A stretch of DNA of 39,718 nucleotides from Cyanobacteria bacterium SW_9_44_58 (GTDB lineage Bacteria; Cyanobacteriota; Cyanobacteriia; Cyanobacteriales; Rubidibacteraceae): assembly GCA_003021905.1 (NCBI GenBank), contig PXPI01000092.1, forward strand, positions 1 to 39,718, in the 5' to 3' direction. Shown in pieces: positions 1-9,354 of the stretch. How positions within the stretch are numbered: position 1 is the first letter of the stretch; every line of letters starts with the position of its first letter. Both the position numbers and the translations under genes were made by a program. The notes beneath the pieces were generated by a model. The model worked only from the letters and a program-made list of their open reading frames with translations, did not search any database and was not told the DNA's origin.

Positions 1-47
1 GTGAAGCTCTGATTCACCTTGCTATGACTCGTCTCATGCTGAAACGG

Positions 48-620
48 TTAGCTTGCTCTTGAGCTAAGCTTAATGTTTATTTTAGGAACAGTCTCTGACA
101 GAGAGGAAGGCTGATTCAAAACCTCTACTTCTTGATGGGGACGATAAATTTCTACAGTTTTCTGCTTTTGATTAATTAACCAAGCTAATTGACAGCTATT
201 ATCAATGTATTCTTGCAGTTTTGCTTGCGTTGCTTTTAAGTTATCGGTGGGCGATAAAAGTTCAATAACAAAATCCGGGCAAAGGGGAATAAATGTTTCT
301 CGTTGTTGTTGAGATAACGATTCCCATCGCGATTTTTTCAACCAAGCAACATCCGGTGAACGGTCAGCCCCATTGGGAAGACTAAACCCTGTGGAAGAAT
401 CAAACACTTCGCCGAGTTGGGTTTGTTGATTCCACAGTCCCAATTGTAAAATTAAGTTGGCATTTTTGCGTCCTGTTTCTCCCCCGGTTGGCGACATAAT
501 AATTAATTTGCCGGTTGCGGTTCGCTCTAATTTCAACTCCGGATTATCCTGACAAATTTGATAGAATTGCTCGCGATTTAAATTAAGAACGGAGTCTAAA
601 TTGAGGGTGAGTTGGGACAT
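48..620 (-). CDS. Uma2 family (DUF820) endonuclease-like protein
   Basis: A 190-aa protein of the Uma2/DUF820 family, a PD-(D/E)XK nuclease-fold group that is greatly expanded in cyanobacteria. The fold landmarks are visible: an N-terminal helical part (FYQICQDNPELKLERTATG), the IIMSPTGGETG strand-turn, then RSPDVAWL carrying the first acidic residue (Asp90) and PDFVIELLSPTDNL carrying the second (Glu120). Full length matches the family's usual 180-200 aa, so it looks intact. The biological role of these proteins is not settled; many sit near mobile elements, but none is visible here. It is transcribed in the same direction as leuS, about 77 bp downstream of the leuS stop. The ATG start is the natural one, with no strong Shine-Dalgarno sequence. 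Confidence 0.88.
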   Translation of the reverse strand: MSQLTLNLDSVLNLNREQFYQICQDNPELKLERTATGKLIIMSPTGGETGRKNANLILQLGLWNQQTQLGEVFDSSTGFSLPNGADRSPDVAWLKKSRWESLSQQQRETFIPLCPDFVIELLSPTDNLKATQAKLQEYIDNSCQLAWLINQKQKTVEIYRPHQEVEVLNQPSSLSETVPKINIKLSSRAS

Positions 621-697
621 TTTTAATGGGGATTAATCGTTTCACAGCATTATCTATCCTAGGGGAGGAATGATAATTCCCCCTTGCTGAGACTAGC

Positions 698-3265
698 TTA
701 AACAACAAAATTGACTAACTTTCCAGGCACAACAATTACTTTTTTCACTTCTTTGCCTTCCAGATACCGTTGCGCAATATCCGATTCGCGGGCATAGGTT
801 TCCAACTCATCTCGGCTGGCATTGGCAGGAACGGAAATGGTGCCTCGGGTTTTGCCTTTGATTTGAATGACGAGATTAATTTCATCGACGGTTAAGGCTT
901 CGGGATCTGCTTCTAGCCAGGGTTGTTGGTGAACGGAATCTTGATGCCCTAATTGATGCCACAATTCTTCGGTAATATGCGGGGCAAAGGGGGCTAACAG
1001 TTTCACTAAGGCTTCAATGCCTTCTTGATAAACGGGAGACTGTTTGCAGTTGGCATCATTCAAGGAATTATTCAGTTTCATTAGTTCGGAAACCCCAGTA
1101 TTAAACTGATAATCTCCTTCTAAGTCTTCCGAAACTGATTGAATTGCAGTGTGAATGGCGCGGCGCAGGTCTTTTTCTTCTTTGGAAAGCTGGGAATAAT
1201 CGTGGGTTTGGATTTGGGAAGCATAATGTTCGATAAACTCAGTGACCAAGCGCCACACTTTATTTAGGAAGCGAAATTGCCCTTCTACATCGGCATCATC
1301 CCATTCCAAATCTTTCTCTGGGGGCGCTTTGAACAAGATAAACATCCGGGCGGTATCTGCCCCATAGGTTTCTAAGACTTGTAGGGGATCAACGCCATTA
1401 TATTTGGACTTGGACATCTTCTCGAAGAAGACAGAGAGAGCGTCACCGGTTTCGGGATCTTTGGGATCATCGGCGTTAACCTGTTCTGAAGGAATATATT
1501 TGCCGGTTTTCGGGTTTTTATAGGTTAATCCCTGTACCATGCCTTGGGTGAGTAAGCGTTGGAAGGGTTCATCGCAGTTGAGCAGCCCGCGATCGCGCAA
1601 CACTTTGGTAAAGAAGCGCGAGTACAATAAGTGCAGGATCGCGTGTTCAATGCCGCCCACATACTGATCCACCGGCATCCAGTCATTGACTTTTTCTTGG
1701 CTAAAGGCTTGTTCGGGATTCTTGGCATCGGTGTAACGGAGGAAATACCAAGAGGAATCAATGAAGGTATCCATGGTATCGGTTTCCCGTTTCGCCGCTT
1801 CGCCGCAGTTTGGGCAAGACACATTCAACCAGCTTTCCAGTTGGGTTAGGGGGGAACTGCCTTTACCAGTAAATTCCACATTTTCAGGAAGTTCTACAGG
1901 CAAGTCTTTTTCCGGAACCGGAACCGGGCCGCAACTGGGACAATGGATAATGGGAATCGGTGCGCCCCAATAGCGTTGCCGGGAAACCAACCAGTCGCGG
2001 AGGCGATATTGAATCCGGGCTTTCCCCCAACCTTGTTTTTCCGCATAATCAATGACGGCTTGTTTGCCTTGTTCCGAGTTCATGCCGTTGAATTGCCCGG
2101 AGTTCACGATGATTCCTTCTTCCGTGTAAGCCCTGTCTAAGGAACGATTAGCGTCTTCTCCTTCGGGAACAATCACTTGTTTAATTTGGAGATTGTTTTC
2201 GCTGGCAAATTGGAAATCGCGCTCATCATGGGCGGGAACTCCCATAACAGCGCCGGTTCCGTATTCATACAACACATAATCGGCAATTAACAGCGGAATT
2301 TCCTCGCCCGTGAAGGGATTAACGGCTTTACCGCCAGTGGGAATGCCGCGTTTCGGTTTGTCTTCTGCGGTGCGTTCCTGTTCGCTTTCGTTGGCAACCT
2401 CTTGAATAAAGGCGTCCACTGCCGCTTTTTGGTCCGATGTGGTAACTTTCGGGGTGAGGGGATTTTCCGGGGCAAGAACCATGTAAGTAACCCCATAGAC
2501 GGTGTCTGGGCGCGTGGTGAACACACCGATTTTCTTGTCCATCCCAACCACGGGAAATTCCAGATACGCCCCCACGGATTTGCCGATCCAATTTTGTTGC
2601 ATCAGTTTCACGCGATCGGGCCATCCAGGGAGATTGTCTAAGTCATTGGCCAGTTCTTCCGCATAGTCGGTGATTTTGAGAAACCACTGTTTCAGGAGTT
2701 TTCGCTCCACTTTTGCGCCGCTGCGCCAAGATTTTCCTTCCCCATCAACCTGTTCATTCGCCAGTACCGTTTGATCAACGGGATCCCAGTTTACCGCAGC
2801 TTCTTTCTGATACGCTAAGCCGGCTTGGAAAAATTGTAGAAAAATCCACTGCGTCCATTTATAATAGTCTGGAGAACAAGTTGCCACTTCGCGGCTCCAG
2901 TCCAGGGAAAGTCCCAGTTGCTGGAGTTGCTGTTTCATTTGCTTAATGTTTTGTTCACTCCATTGGGCCGGATGAACCCCCCGGTCAATGGCGGCATTTT
3001 CTGCCGGCAAGCCAAAGGCATCCCAACCCATGGGATGGAGTACCCGATACCCTTGCATCCGTCGCCATCTGGCCATAACATCGGTAATGACATAGTTGCG
3101 GACATGCCCCATGTGTAAGTTTCCAGAGGGATAGGGAAACATGGAAAGGGTATAAAATTTCGGTCTGCTTTTATCTTCCGAGGCTTGATCCGCGTTCGTT
3201 TCTACCCAATGCTGCTGCCATTTCGGTTCGATTTCGGCGGGGTTATATCGGGATGCACTTGCCAT
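698..3265 (-). CDS. leuS: Leucyl-tRNA synthetase
   Basis: Class I aminoacyl-tRNA synthetase that charges tRNA-Leu in the cytoplasm. Its 855 aa match bacterial LeuRS. The HIGH signature is present as HMGH (residues 51-54, within [14 protein letters not shown]) and the KMSKS loop at 616-620 ([10 protein letters not shown]). The CP1 editing domain is intact, with [12 protein letters not shown] and the [16 protein letters not shown] segment that recognises mischarged amino acids. A CxxC...CxxC zinc-type insertion is present (HCPSCGPV and SCPNCGEA). The C-terminal anticodon-binding and leucine-specific domains end with [13 protein letters not shown]. The gene runs downstream of mgtE on the same strand with an 85-bp gap that must hold its promoter. 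No frameshift or missing key residue is seen. Confidence 0.98.
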   Translation of the reverse strand: MASASRYNPAEIEPKWQQHWVETNADQASEDKSRPKFYTLSMFPYPSGNLHMGHVRNYVITDVMARWRRMQGYRVLHPMGWDAFGLPAENAAIDRGVHPAQWSEQNIKQMKQQLQQLGLSLDWSREVATCSPDYYKWTQWIFLQFFQAGLAYQKEAAVNWDPVDQTVLANEQVDGEGKSWRSGAKVERKLLKQWFLKITDYAEELANDLDNLPGWPDRVKLMQQNWIGKSVGAYLEFPVVGMDKKIGVFTTRPDTVYGVTYMVLAPENPLTPKVTTSDQKAAVDAFIQEVANESEQERTAEDKPKRGIPTGGKAVNPFTGEEIPLLIADYVLYEYGTGAVMGVPAHDERDFQFASENNLQIKQVIVPEGEDANRSLDRAYTEEGIIVNSGQFNGMNSEQGKQAVIDYAEKQGWGKARIQYRLRDWLVSRQRYWGAPIPIIHCPSCGPVPVPEKDLPVELPENVEFTGKGSSPLTQLESWLNVSCPNCGEAAKRETDTMDTFIDSSWYFLRYTDAKNPEQAFSQEKVNDWMPVDQYVGGIEHAILHLLYSRFFTKVLRDRGLLNCDEPFQRLLTQGMVQGLTYKNPKTGKYIPSEQVNADDPKDPETGDALSVFFEKMSKSKYNGVDPLQVLETYGADTARMFILFKAPPEKDLEWDDADVEGQFRFLNKVWRLVTEFIEHYASQIQTHDYSQLSKEEKDLRRAIHTAIQSVSEDLEGDYQFNTGVSELMKLNNSLNDANCKQSPVYQEGIEALVKLLAPFAPHITEELWHQLGHQDSVHQQPWLEADPEALTVDEINLVIQIKGKTRGTISVPANASRDELETYARESDIAQRYLEGKEVKKVIVVPGKLVNFVV

Positions 3266-3350
3266 TTTGACTACTTCATTCTTAGATCATTCCAGCATTT
3301 TCATATTTTAGAGCAATTGATCTTGCTTTGCTCAGAGACCATTGCAACAA

Positions 3351-4739
3351 CTATAATCCTAGAACCAATCGGGCAATATAGAAATAAATCAAAACCCCTA
3401 GCACATCCACAGCCGTGGTAATAAATGGGGCAGACATGAGTGCGGGGTCTAACCCGAGTCCTCGAAAGAGAAAGGGCAAGGCAGAACCGGCGAGAGACGC
3501 TAAAAGCGCGATCGCGATCAAACTAGCCCCAACAGCAACAGAGACTAAAATACTCCCTTGCAGCCAAAAAGACCAAACCGTTGCCACTGATCCTAAAATG
3601 GCCCCTAGCAAGATACCGGCAAAGGCTTCCCGAATAATGACATATCCTGGCCCCAACGAGCGAATTTCATCGGTATTTAACCCGCGAATGACCACCGTAG
3701 AAGACTGTGCGCCCACATTGCCGCCAGTTCCCGTTAAAAGGGGGATAAACGATGCCAAGGCGACCACTTGTTGTAACACGGCTTCTTGCGATTGGATAAT
3801 ACTGCCGGTCACAGTATTGGTCAACAACAGAACAAACAGCCAAACGACGCGCTTGCGGGCAACGGCAATTAAATTGGTTTGAAAGTAATTGTCGCCGTCG
3901 GATTGGACGCCGCCGAGCGTATAAATGTCTTCGGTGGTTTCTTGTTCTAAAATGTCGATGACGTCATCCACTGTGACTACGCCGACTAACCGCTGTTCTC
4001 GATCAATCACCGGAATCGCTAACAAGTCATAACGTTGGATGAGACGCGCCACTTCTTCTTGATCAGTATCGGTGTAAACCGAAACCACTTCTCGCGTGAC
4101 AATATCTGCCAGCAAAACTTCAGGAGAAGATAAGACTAAATCCCGCAAAGAGACAATGCCGGTGAGATGACGAGAGGCATCGGTGACATAAAGATAGTAG
4201 ATAATTTCAGAGGCATTTGCCTGGGTTCGAATCTGCTGCAGGGCTTGTTCCACCGTGAGACTATCCTTGAGGGAAATATACTCCGGGGTCATAATGCGCC
4301 CGGCGGTATCTTCTTGATATCCTAAAAGAAGCGCCGTTTGTTTCCGCTCTTTGGGACTCATTTCTGCCAGCAAGCGCCGAACCACTTTGGCGGGCAATTC
4401 GTCAAATAAACGAGCGCGATCGTCGGGCGACATTTGTTCGACAATTTCGATGACTTCCTGGCGTTTGAACTCTTCAATGAGCGTTTGTTGCACTGTAGAG
4501 TCCAGATGTTCATAGACATCGATGGCTTCCGTTTTCGAAAGGAGGCGAAACGCGATCGCTTGCATGGATTCAGGAAGATTCTCAATTGCCTCGGCAATAT
4601 CTACTGCCTTGACTGGGACTAGCAAGGATTTTGCCCCTTCCAAATTGCCATGTTCCAGCAACATTTCCAGTTGGTTTCTTACCAACTCAGGAACTTCGCT
4701 TTGGGGGGTATTATCTAAGGAAGAAAGCGGTTCAGTCAC
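3351..4739 (-). CDS. mgtE: Magnesium transporter MgtE
   Basis: Inner-membrane Mg2+ channel/transporter, 462 aa. The order is canonical: a helical MgtE N domain (about residues 20-135, with acidic DDRARLFDELP), two CBS domains (about 145-205 and 210-270, each with conserved GIVSLRDL or GVVTVDDV segments), a connecting helix, and a C-terminal transmembrane domain of about five helices (295-462). The signature PLLTGTGGNVGAQSSTVVIR (333-352) lines the pore in this family. The cytosolic N and CBS domains act as Mg2+ sensors in characterised homologs. The start is GTG at 4737-4739. It is divergent from the small gene at 4952, with about 210 bp of shared upstream DNA. Confidence 0.96.
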   Translation of the reverse strand: MTEPLSSLDNTPQSEVPELVRNQLEMLLEHGNLEGAKSLLVPVKAVDIAEAIENLPESMQAIAFRLLSKTEAIDVYEHLDSTVQQTLIEEFKRQEVIEIVEQMSPDDRARLFDELPAKVVRRLLAEMSPKERKQTALLLGYQEDTAGRIMTPEYISLKDSLTVEQALQQIRTQANASEIIYYLYVTDASRHLTGIVSLRDLVLSSPEVLLADIVTREVVSVYTDTDQEEVARLIQRYDLLAIPVIDREQRLVGVVTVDDVIDILEQETTEDIYTLGGVQSDGDNYFQTNLIAVARKRVVWLFVLLLTNTVTGSIIQSQEAVLQQVVALASFIPLLTGTGGNVGAQSSTVVIRGLNTDEIRSLGPGYVIIREAFAGILLGAILGSVATVWSFWLQGSILVSVAVGASLIAIALLASLAGSALPFLFRGLGLDPALMSAPFITTAVDVLGVLIYFYIARLVLGL

Positions 4740-4951
4740 AGCAACTCTCTGTTAAGCGATCCGATCATCTTCACTATATTAGGTGTTGGTGCAAATCGTT
4801 TCCCTCGGTAGATGTCATTTTTGCAATTTTTTTGGCAAAGTATGTGCTGTAATGAATCATTATTTCTGATTATCCTATAGATGCCTTGCTAGGCTCATAG
4901 GGTCTATTGAATTTCGTATTTCGTCTTAGTTAGCAATTGCAGGAGGAAACC
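4740..4951. promoter_or_regulatory. Divergent intergenic region between mgtE and the small helical gene
   Basis: These 212 bases separate two divergently transcribed genes and must contain both promoters. The right end holds a near-perfect Shine-Dalgarno (AGGAGG at 4941-4946) five bases before the ATG at 4952. I see no convincing -35/-10 pair and no known metal-sensing RNA leader for mgtE. Confidence 0.4.
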
Positions 4952-5389
4952 ATGACAGATCCAAATAATACCGGCAATCAACCCCATCAAGAAAATCGCT
5001 CCATTGAAATCAGCGATCGCACCAACTCCCTAGTTGAGCAAAATTTGCCCAATGAATCCGATGCTGTTAGACAGGAAACCAAAGAACTCATTGAAGCAAT
5101 CACTCGCAAAGCTCAGTCAGAAACCCAAAAAGCTGGGGAAATTGCCCAAGAAAACTATTTAGAAGCGGTTCGCAATCTCCGCAGTGAAGTAGAACAACTC
5201 AACTTTGATCCCGAAAGAATTGAAGAGTCCATTAAACTGATTCAAATGGATGCTGAGAAAAATTGGGAATCTCTAGTACAAGAGTTTGAAAGTTTTGGCA
5301 ATCGTCTTAATGAAGCAGCCCAAGCGGCTTGGTCCATTTTAACCGCTCCTCACGAGCATCCCAATGATCGGTCTGATTCGTCTCGATAA
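4952..5389 (+). CDS. Conserved hypothetical helical protein
   Basis: A 145-aa, soluble, strongly acidic protein with no signal peptide or membrane segment. I chose ATG 4952 because AGGAGG (4941-4946) sits just upstream; an in-frame TTG at 4937 would place the Shine-Dalgarno inside the coding region. The N-terminal 35 residues are polar and probably disordered. The rest is predicted amphipathic helix (TKELIEAITRKAQSETQKAG, then RSEVEQLNFDPERIEESIKL), ending in another polar tail. The composition recalls helical cyanobacterial proteins of unknown function, but I do not recognise a named family. It stands alone between the mgtE divergent region and the convergent protease gene. Confidence 0.75.
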   Translation: MTDPNNTGNQPHQENRSIEISDRTNSLVEQNLPNESDAVRQETKELIEAITRKAQSETQKAGEIAQENYLEAVRNLRSEVEQLNFDPERIEESIKLIQMDAEKNWESLVQEFESFGNRLNEAAQAAWSILTAPHEHPNDRSDSSR

Positions 5390-5512
5390 TCCTCCGTTCA
5401 TTGGGAGTATCAATTGCCAAGTAGGCACCTTCTTTAAGCGACAACAGAATCTCACTAATGCTACCTCGGAATTTCTATTTCTTTCCGGGGTAGACTTAAA
5501 TGGTCAATATAA

Positions 5513-6805
5513 TTATTGTTGCCTTGCTTGTGCTGGTTTTCCTTGTTTGGCAATTTTGCTTTTCAGTACAGAAAGGGCCTCAGAAAATTGGGGATCCTGC
5601 AATGTTCCGATTTTAGCGCGATCGCGCTGTAGGGCTTTTTGTTGTTCTTCGCTCATTTCGGAAATGATATTGGGGGTAATGCCTTCCTTATTGATGTCGC
5701 GCCCATCAGGGGTTAAATACTTGGCAACAGTAACGGCTAATCCAGACTCTGCCCCAACGCGGCGTACCGATTGCACAAGCCCTTTGCCAAAGGTTTGGGT
5801 ACCAACGATGACTGCTCGATTATTATCTTGTAAAGCCCCTGCGAGAATTTCACTGGCACTGGCAGATCCGCCATCAACTAATACCGCCAAAGGTTTATCC
5901 GTTAAAGCATTGCCATTAGCTCGTTTGACGTCTGTTTCTCCTTGGCGATTGACGGTAGAGACAAGTTTACCTTCATCAAGCCACATGCGAGCAATTTGAA
6001 CACTGGCTTGGAGCAATCCCCCAGGATTAGAGCGCAAATCGAGAATATATCCTTCTACATCCTGTTTTTCAAACTTATTAATCGCATTTCGCATTTCCTC
6101 TGAGGCATTGGCGTTAAACTGATTGAGGCGAATATATCCCATTTCTTGACCTTGAGAGGTTTCATGAAGGCGCGTTTTTACAGGATGCACTTCAATGCGG
6201 GCGCGGGTAATGTCATAATCGATTTTTTCCTCACCGCGCTTAATAGTTAACGTAACCTCAGTCCCCGGTTTGCCCCGAATCAAACTCACTGCTTCATTCA
6301 ATTCCATGCCCTTGGTACTTTTCCCATTAATGGCAATAATTAAGTCTTTGGCAATGATCCCGGCTTCATAGGCTGGTGTCTCTTCAATGGGAGAAATTAC
6401 CCTGATATAGTCCGTTTCTTCATCTAAAGCAATCTGAATCCCTACCCCAGTCAATTCGCCAGAGGTATCAATTTGCAGATTTTTAAATTCCTCCGGCTTC
6501 ATAAAGCGGGTATAGGGATCATCTAGCTCCTCCAGCATCTCATTAATCGCCTTATAAGCCTCTTGTTTATCTTCATAAGAACGATTGAGATACTCTTGCC
6601 GCACTGCTTGCCAATCGACTTGATTGAAAGTAGCATCAACATATTGTTGATTAACAATCTGCCAAACTTCGTCAACTAGCTCTTTCGGACTTTCTCGGAA
6701 AAAAGCTTGACTTTGTGAGAGATGAACGCCAGCGCCGGTAACAGCAACTGTAGTTAACATCGCTGCTGTTGCCCCAAGAACAAGTCTGCCTTTTGTCATA
6801 ACCAT
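5513..6805 (-). CDS. Carboxyl-terminal processing protease (S41, CtpA/Prc family)
   Basis: Periplasmic or lumenal serine protease of family S41, 430 aa. An N-terminal signal or membrane anchor (about residues 7-27) is followed by a helical region, a PDZ domain (about 117-190, with GVGIQIALDEETDYIRVISP and the substrate-binding region), and the tail-specific protease core. The Ser/Lys dyad is Ser316 in DGGSASASEILAGAL and Lys341 in TQTFGKGLVQS; the 25-residue spacing equals that of the D1-processing enzymes. Cyanobacteria carry several paralogs (CtpA, which processes PsbA, plus CtpB and CtpC); sequence reading alone cannot say which this is. Two ATG codons open the frame (6803-6805 and 6797-6799). 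It diverges from ftsQ. Confidence 0.95.
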   Translation of the reverse strand: MVMTKGRLVLGATAAMLTTVAVTGAGVHLSQSQAFFRESPKELVDEVWQIVNQQYVDATFNQVDWQAVRQEYLNRSYEDKQEAYKAINEMLEELDDPYTRFMKPEEFKNLQIDTSGELTGVGIQIALDEETDYIRVISPIEETPAYEAGIIAKDLIIAINGKSTKGMELNEAVSLIRGKPGTEVTLTIKRGEEKIDYDITRARIEVHPVKTRLHETSQGQEMGYIRLNQFNANASEEMRNAINKFEKQDVEGYILDLRSNPGGLLQASVQIARMWLDEGKLVSTVNRQGETDVKRANGNALTDKPLAVLVDGGSASASEILAGALQDNNRAVIVGTQTFGKGLVQSVRRVGAESGLAVTVAKYLTPDGRDINKEGITPNIISEMSEEQQKALQRDRAKIGTLQDPQFSEALSVLKSKIAKQGKPAQARQQ

Positions 6806-6934
6806 AAGCCTAGGAAATTGTAAAAATAAGAATTATGAAGGGTTATGCCTACCCTAGCATAGGTTATCTTCTGTACCGAACCGAAATAAATAACATTTCG
6901 CAAACTCAGAGATAATATTTTCAACAATTTTCAA

Positions 6935-6997
6935 CAGCAATGCCAGTCCCGTTTTCCGGAGGCGTAATCTGTGACTCCTCTGGCATCACCATTGCTG
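6935..6997. other. Branched inverted repeat / candidate structured RNA
   Basis: In the ctp-ftsQ intergenic region, CAGCAAT (6935-6941) pairs perfectly with ATTGCTG (6991-6997), and the adjoining GCCAG (6942-6946) with CTGGC (6980-6984). This gives a 12-bp stem interrupted only by the bulge ATCACC (6985-6990). Inside it, GGAG (6958-6961) can pair with CTCC (6975-6978). No T-tract follows on the plus strand, so it is not an ordinary terminator. It could act in the leader of ctp (read on minus) or of ftsQ (read on plus), be a small RNA, or be a DNA operator. I could not match it to a known riboswitch or small RNA. Confidence 0.5.
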
Positions 6998-7012
6998 AGT
7001 TCTTAAAATAAC

Positions 7013-7040
7013 TTGAAAAGGGAAACTAATCCTGTATCTA
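7013..7040 (+). promoter_or_regulatory. Possible ftsQ promoter
   Basis: TTGAAA (7013-7018) and TATCTA (7035-7040) are separated by 16 bp and lie about 35 bp ahead of the ftsQ ATG. Both hexamers deviate from consensus, and a second AT-rich box (TAGTAT at 7043-7048) overlaps, so this is a weak prediction. Confidence 0.3.
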
Positions 7041-7075
7041 CTTAGTATTTTAAAAATAAATAACTAGTAAGAATT

Positions 7076-7885
7076 ATGAATTCAACCTCTATTCCCGTTG
7101 AAATTCGACAGCGACGACTAGCTCTTAAACGACAACGACAAGTTCGAATTCTGCAATCTCTCTGGCAATTATTGCTTATTTCCAGCCTGACCGGGGGGTT
7201 GATTTGGGCGAGCTTCCTACCGAAATGGGGAATTCGCCAACCTCAACAAGTTCAGATCCAAGGCAATCAATACTTAAGTACCGAAGCATTGCGCCAAATT
7301 TTAACGCCAACCTCATCAGACTCGGTGATTATCCTTTCTCCGCAACAAATTACAAACCGATTGCAACGCCAAGCCCCTATTAAGCAAGCAACTGTTGCCC
7401 GCGACTTATATCCGCCACAGCTGACCATTGCCGTTGATGAGCGAAAACCTGTTGCGGTGACAGTTGCCAACCCTAACACCGTTAATCCTTTAGGGAAAGG
7501 CTATCTTGATGCCACTGGCGTTTGGATGCCGAAAGAGAGTTATCGCTCCTCTGCTAAGTTGACTTCTTCGTTGAAAGTTATTGGTTATCGCCCTCAATAT
7601 CGGTTTCAGTGGGCTCAAATTTACCCGCAGCTGCAAGCTAGCCCTGTTGATATCCAAGCTGTGAATTGGCAAAATCCTGCCAATCTCATTTTAGAAACAG
7701 AACTGGGGAAAGTGCATTTAGGCGGCAATACGGCTATCCTTTCTCAACAGCTTCAGCTATTAGCAAAACTGAAAAACCTGCCGGAAAAAGTTCCTCCCAA
7801 GGAAATCCGCTATATCAACTTAAAAAACCCTGACTTTATCTTGATCGAGTTGAATAATCAATCAAAAAGAATTGATCATGAATAA
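7076..7885 (+). CDS. ftsQ: Cell division protein FtsQ (POTRA domain)
   Basis: Bitopic inner-membrane divisome protein, 269 aa. A short basic cytoplasmic tail (RQRRLALKRQRQVR) precedes one membrane helix (about residues 28-48). Then comes a POTRA domain (about 56-125: VQIQGNQYLSTEALRQIL ... VARDLYPPQLTIAVDERKPV) and the FtsQ/DivIB beta domain, which includes YLDATGVWMP. FtsQ links early and late division proteins in the periplasm. It lies 197 bp upstream of ftsZ, an order common in bacterial division clusters, although murC/ddl genes are absent here. The start ATG fits the positive-inside rule. Confidence 0.93.
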   Translation: MNSTSIPVEIRQRRLALKRQRQVRILQSLWQLLLISSLTGGLIWASFLPKWGIRQPQQVQIQGNQYLSTEALRQILTPTSSDSVIILSPQQITNRLQRQAPIKQATVARDLYPPQLTIAVDERKPVAVTVANPNTVNPLGKGYLDATGVWMPKESYRSSAKLTSSLKVIGYRPQYRFQWAQIYPQLQASPVDIQAVNWQNPANLILETELGKVHLGGNTAILSQQLQLLAKLKNLPEKVPPKEIRYINLKNPDFILIELNNQSKRIDHE

Positions 7886-7901
7886 AGAATGATGGATAAT
7901 T

Positions 7902-8058
7902 TTGACAAGGTGGGGTTAGTTAACATAGAACAATTGCCCAAAATATCTCCCTGTATCTGTATGGGATAAGGGAAGCTAGCAGGCATTATTTCTATTTCAA
8001 TCACTTAATTGAAATCTATATAAAACTCGCTAATCAATGAGTTATTGGACACTATACT
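7902..8058 (+). promoter_or_regulatory. ftsZ upstream region with candidate promoters and an inverted repeat
   Basis: TTGACA (7902-7907) is a perfect -35 hexamer; CATAGA about 16 bp downstream is a possible but poor -10. Closer to the gene, TATACT (8053-8058) is a good -10 box, 24 bp ahead of the ATG, without a clear -35. Between them TTTCAAT (7995-8001) and ATTGAAA (8008-8014) form a perfect 7-bp inverted repeat spaced by six bases, the size of a dimeric-regulator operator. More than one start site for ftsZ is plausible. Confidence 0.42.
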
Positions 8059-8082
8059 TGGAGTCTCAATCTGATCATAACA

Positions 8083-9339
8083 ATGAAAACGCAAGAGCAG
8101 GACTCTCCCAATTTCAATTCTCCCTATCTTGCCATCTCGGAAAATGCAAATCATTCGGGGGATGGTCTAGATGATATCGAAAATTTACTTAATTCATCCC
8201 ATAGTGACCCGGAAAAACCAACCCAAGAAGAAGCAAGGAGTGACCATATCGTGCCAGGAAATGTGGCAAGAATCAAAGTAATCGGCGTTGGGGGAGGCGG
8301 TTGTAATGCAGTTAACCGTATGATTGCCAGCGATGTGACTGGTGTCGAATTTTGGGGCATTAATACCGATGCCCAGGCGTTATCCCGGGCTACTGCCCCC
8401 AATCGACTGCAAGTCGGGGAAAAATTAACCCGAGGCTTAGGCGCCGGCGGCAATCCCTCCATTGGTCAAAAGGCAGCGGAAGAATCGCGAGACGAAATTG
8501 CCAACGCCCTGGAAGATACCGATCTCGCTTTTATTACTGCTGGTATGGGAGGGGGAACCGGCAGCGGGGCAGCGCCCATTGTGGCAGAAGTGGCCAAAGA
8601 AATGGGATGTTTAACGGTCGGTGTTGTGACTCGCCCCTTTACCTTTGAAGGACGGCGGCGCACCAGCCAAGCGGAAGAAGGGATTTCTGCCCTCCAAACC
8701 CGTGTCGATACCCTCATTGTCATCCCCAATAATAAACTCCTCTCTGTCATTGACGAACAAACCCCGGTACAAGATGCGTTTCGCGTTGCTGATGATATTC
8801 TGCGTCAAGGGGTACAAGGGATTTCCGATATTATTACGATCCCCGGCTTGGTGAATGTGGACTTTGCCGATATTCGAGCCGTAATGGCGGATGCAGGATC
8901 AGCATTGATGGGGATTGGGACCGCTTCTGGGAAGTCGCGGGCAGCAGAAGCGGCCACCGCTGCCATTTCCTCTCCCCTGTTAGAATCTTCGATTCAAGGG
9001 GCACAAGGGGTGGTATTCAATATTACCGGCGGCAGCGATATGACGCTCCATGAAGTCAATACTGCCGCAGAAACGATTTACGAAGGAGTGGATCCCAATG
9101 CCAACATTATCTTTGGTGCGGTCATTGATGATGAAAAAATGGAGGGAGAAATTCGAATTACCGTCATTGCCACTGGCTTTTCCGGCGAAGAAGAAAGCAG
9201 CAGCAAATCCCCCAAAAAAGAAAGCAAAGCCCCTGCCAAAAGTACAACCGCTTCTACTCCCAAAAAATCAAGCAGTTCTGAAACGCAAGACAATCGCGGA
9301 TTAGATATCCCGGATTTTTTACAACGTCGTCGTCGTTAA
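8083..9339 (+). CDS. ftsZ: Cell division GTPase FtsZ
   Basis: Tubulin-like GTPase that builds the Z ring, 418 aa. A cyanobacterial-type disordered N-terminal extension of about 60 residues precedes the GTPase core ([15 protein letters not shown] at 66-80). The tubulin signature GGGTGSG is at 156-162 and the T7 catalytic loop NVDFAD at 258-263. A Ser/Lys-rich linker (about 375-405) leads to the conserved C-terminal tail [11 protein letters not shown], which docks membrane tethers such as FtsA, SepF or ZipN in other bacteria. There is no strong Shine-Dalgarno before ATG 8083; an in-frame GTG at 8251 would remove most of the extension, but the longer form is usual in cyanobacteria. thiD follows after 15 bp. 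Confidence 0.98.
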   Translation: MKTQEQDSPNFNSPYLAISENANHSGDGLDDIENLLNSSHSDPEKPTQEEARSDHIVPGNVARIKVIGVGGGGCNAVNRMIASDVTGVEFWGINTDAQALSRATAPNRLQVGEKLTRGLGAGGNPSIGQKAAEESRDEIANALEDTDLAFITAGMGGGTGSGAAPIVAEVAKEMGCLTVGVVTRPFTFEGRRRTSQAEEGISALQTRVDTLIVIPNNKLLSVIDEQTPVQDAFRVADDILRQGVQGISDIITIPGLVNVDFADIRAVMADAGSALMGIGTASGKSRAAEAATAAISSPLLESSIQGAQGVVFNITGGSDMTLHEVNTAAETIYEGVDPNANIIFGAVIDDEKMEGEIRITVIATGFSGEEESSSKSPKKESKAPAKSTTASTPKKSSSSETQDNRGLDIPDFLQRRRR

Positions 9340-9354
9340 ATAGAGGAAATTCCA

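Noticed and set aside
3415-3882. 155-codon plus-strand open frame opposite mgtE
   Set aside because: It lies entirely antisense to the MgtE membrane domain, and the translation has no family features.
5345-5465. Minus-strand coding-like stretch (would read SISEILLSLKEGAYLAIDTP)
   Set aside because: It looks protein-like, but it is short, bounded by a stop upstream, lacks a good start and overlaps the 3' end of the small helical gene; I cannot identify it.
5364-5999. 211-codon plus-strand open frame overlapping the small helical gene and the protease
   Set aside because: Most of it is antisense to the well-supported protease gene; no Shine-Dalgarno and no coherent domain.
6935-6997. Assignment of the branched hairpin to a known riboswitch (fluoride, cobalamin, c-di-GMP) or to the small RNA Yfr1
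   Set aside because: I compared remembered consensus words; core motifs of each class are absent or out of order, so it is left unnamed.
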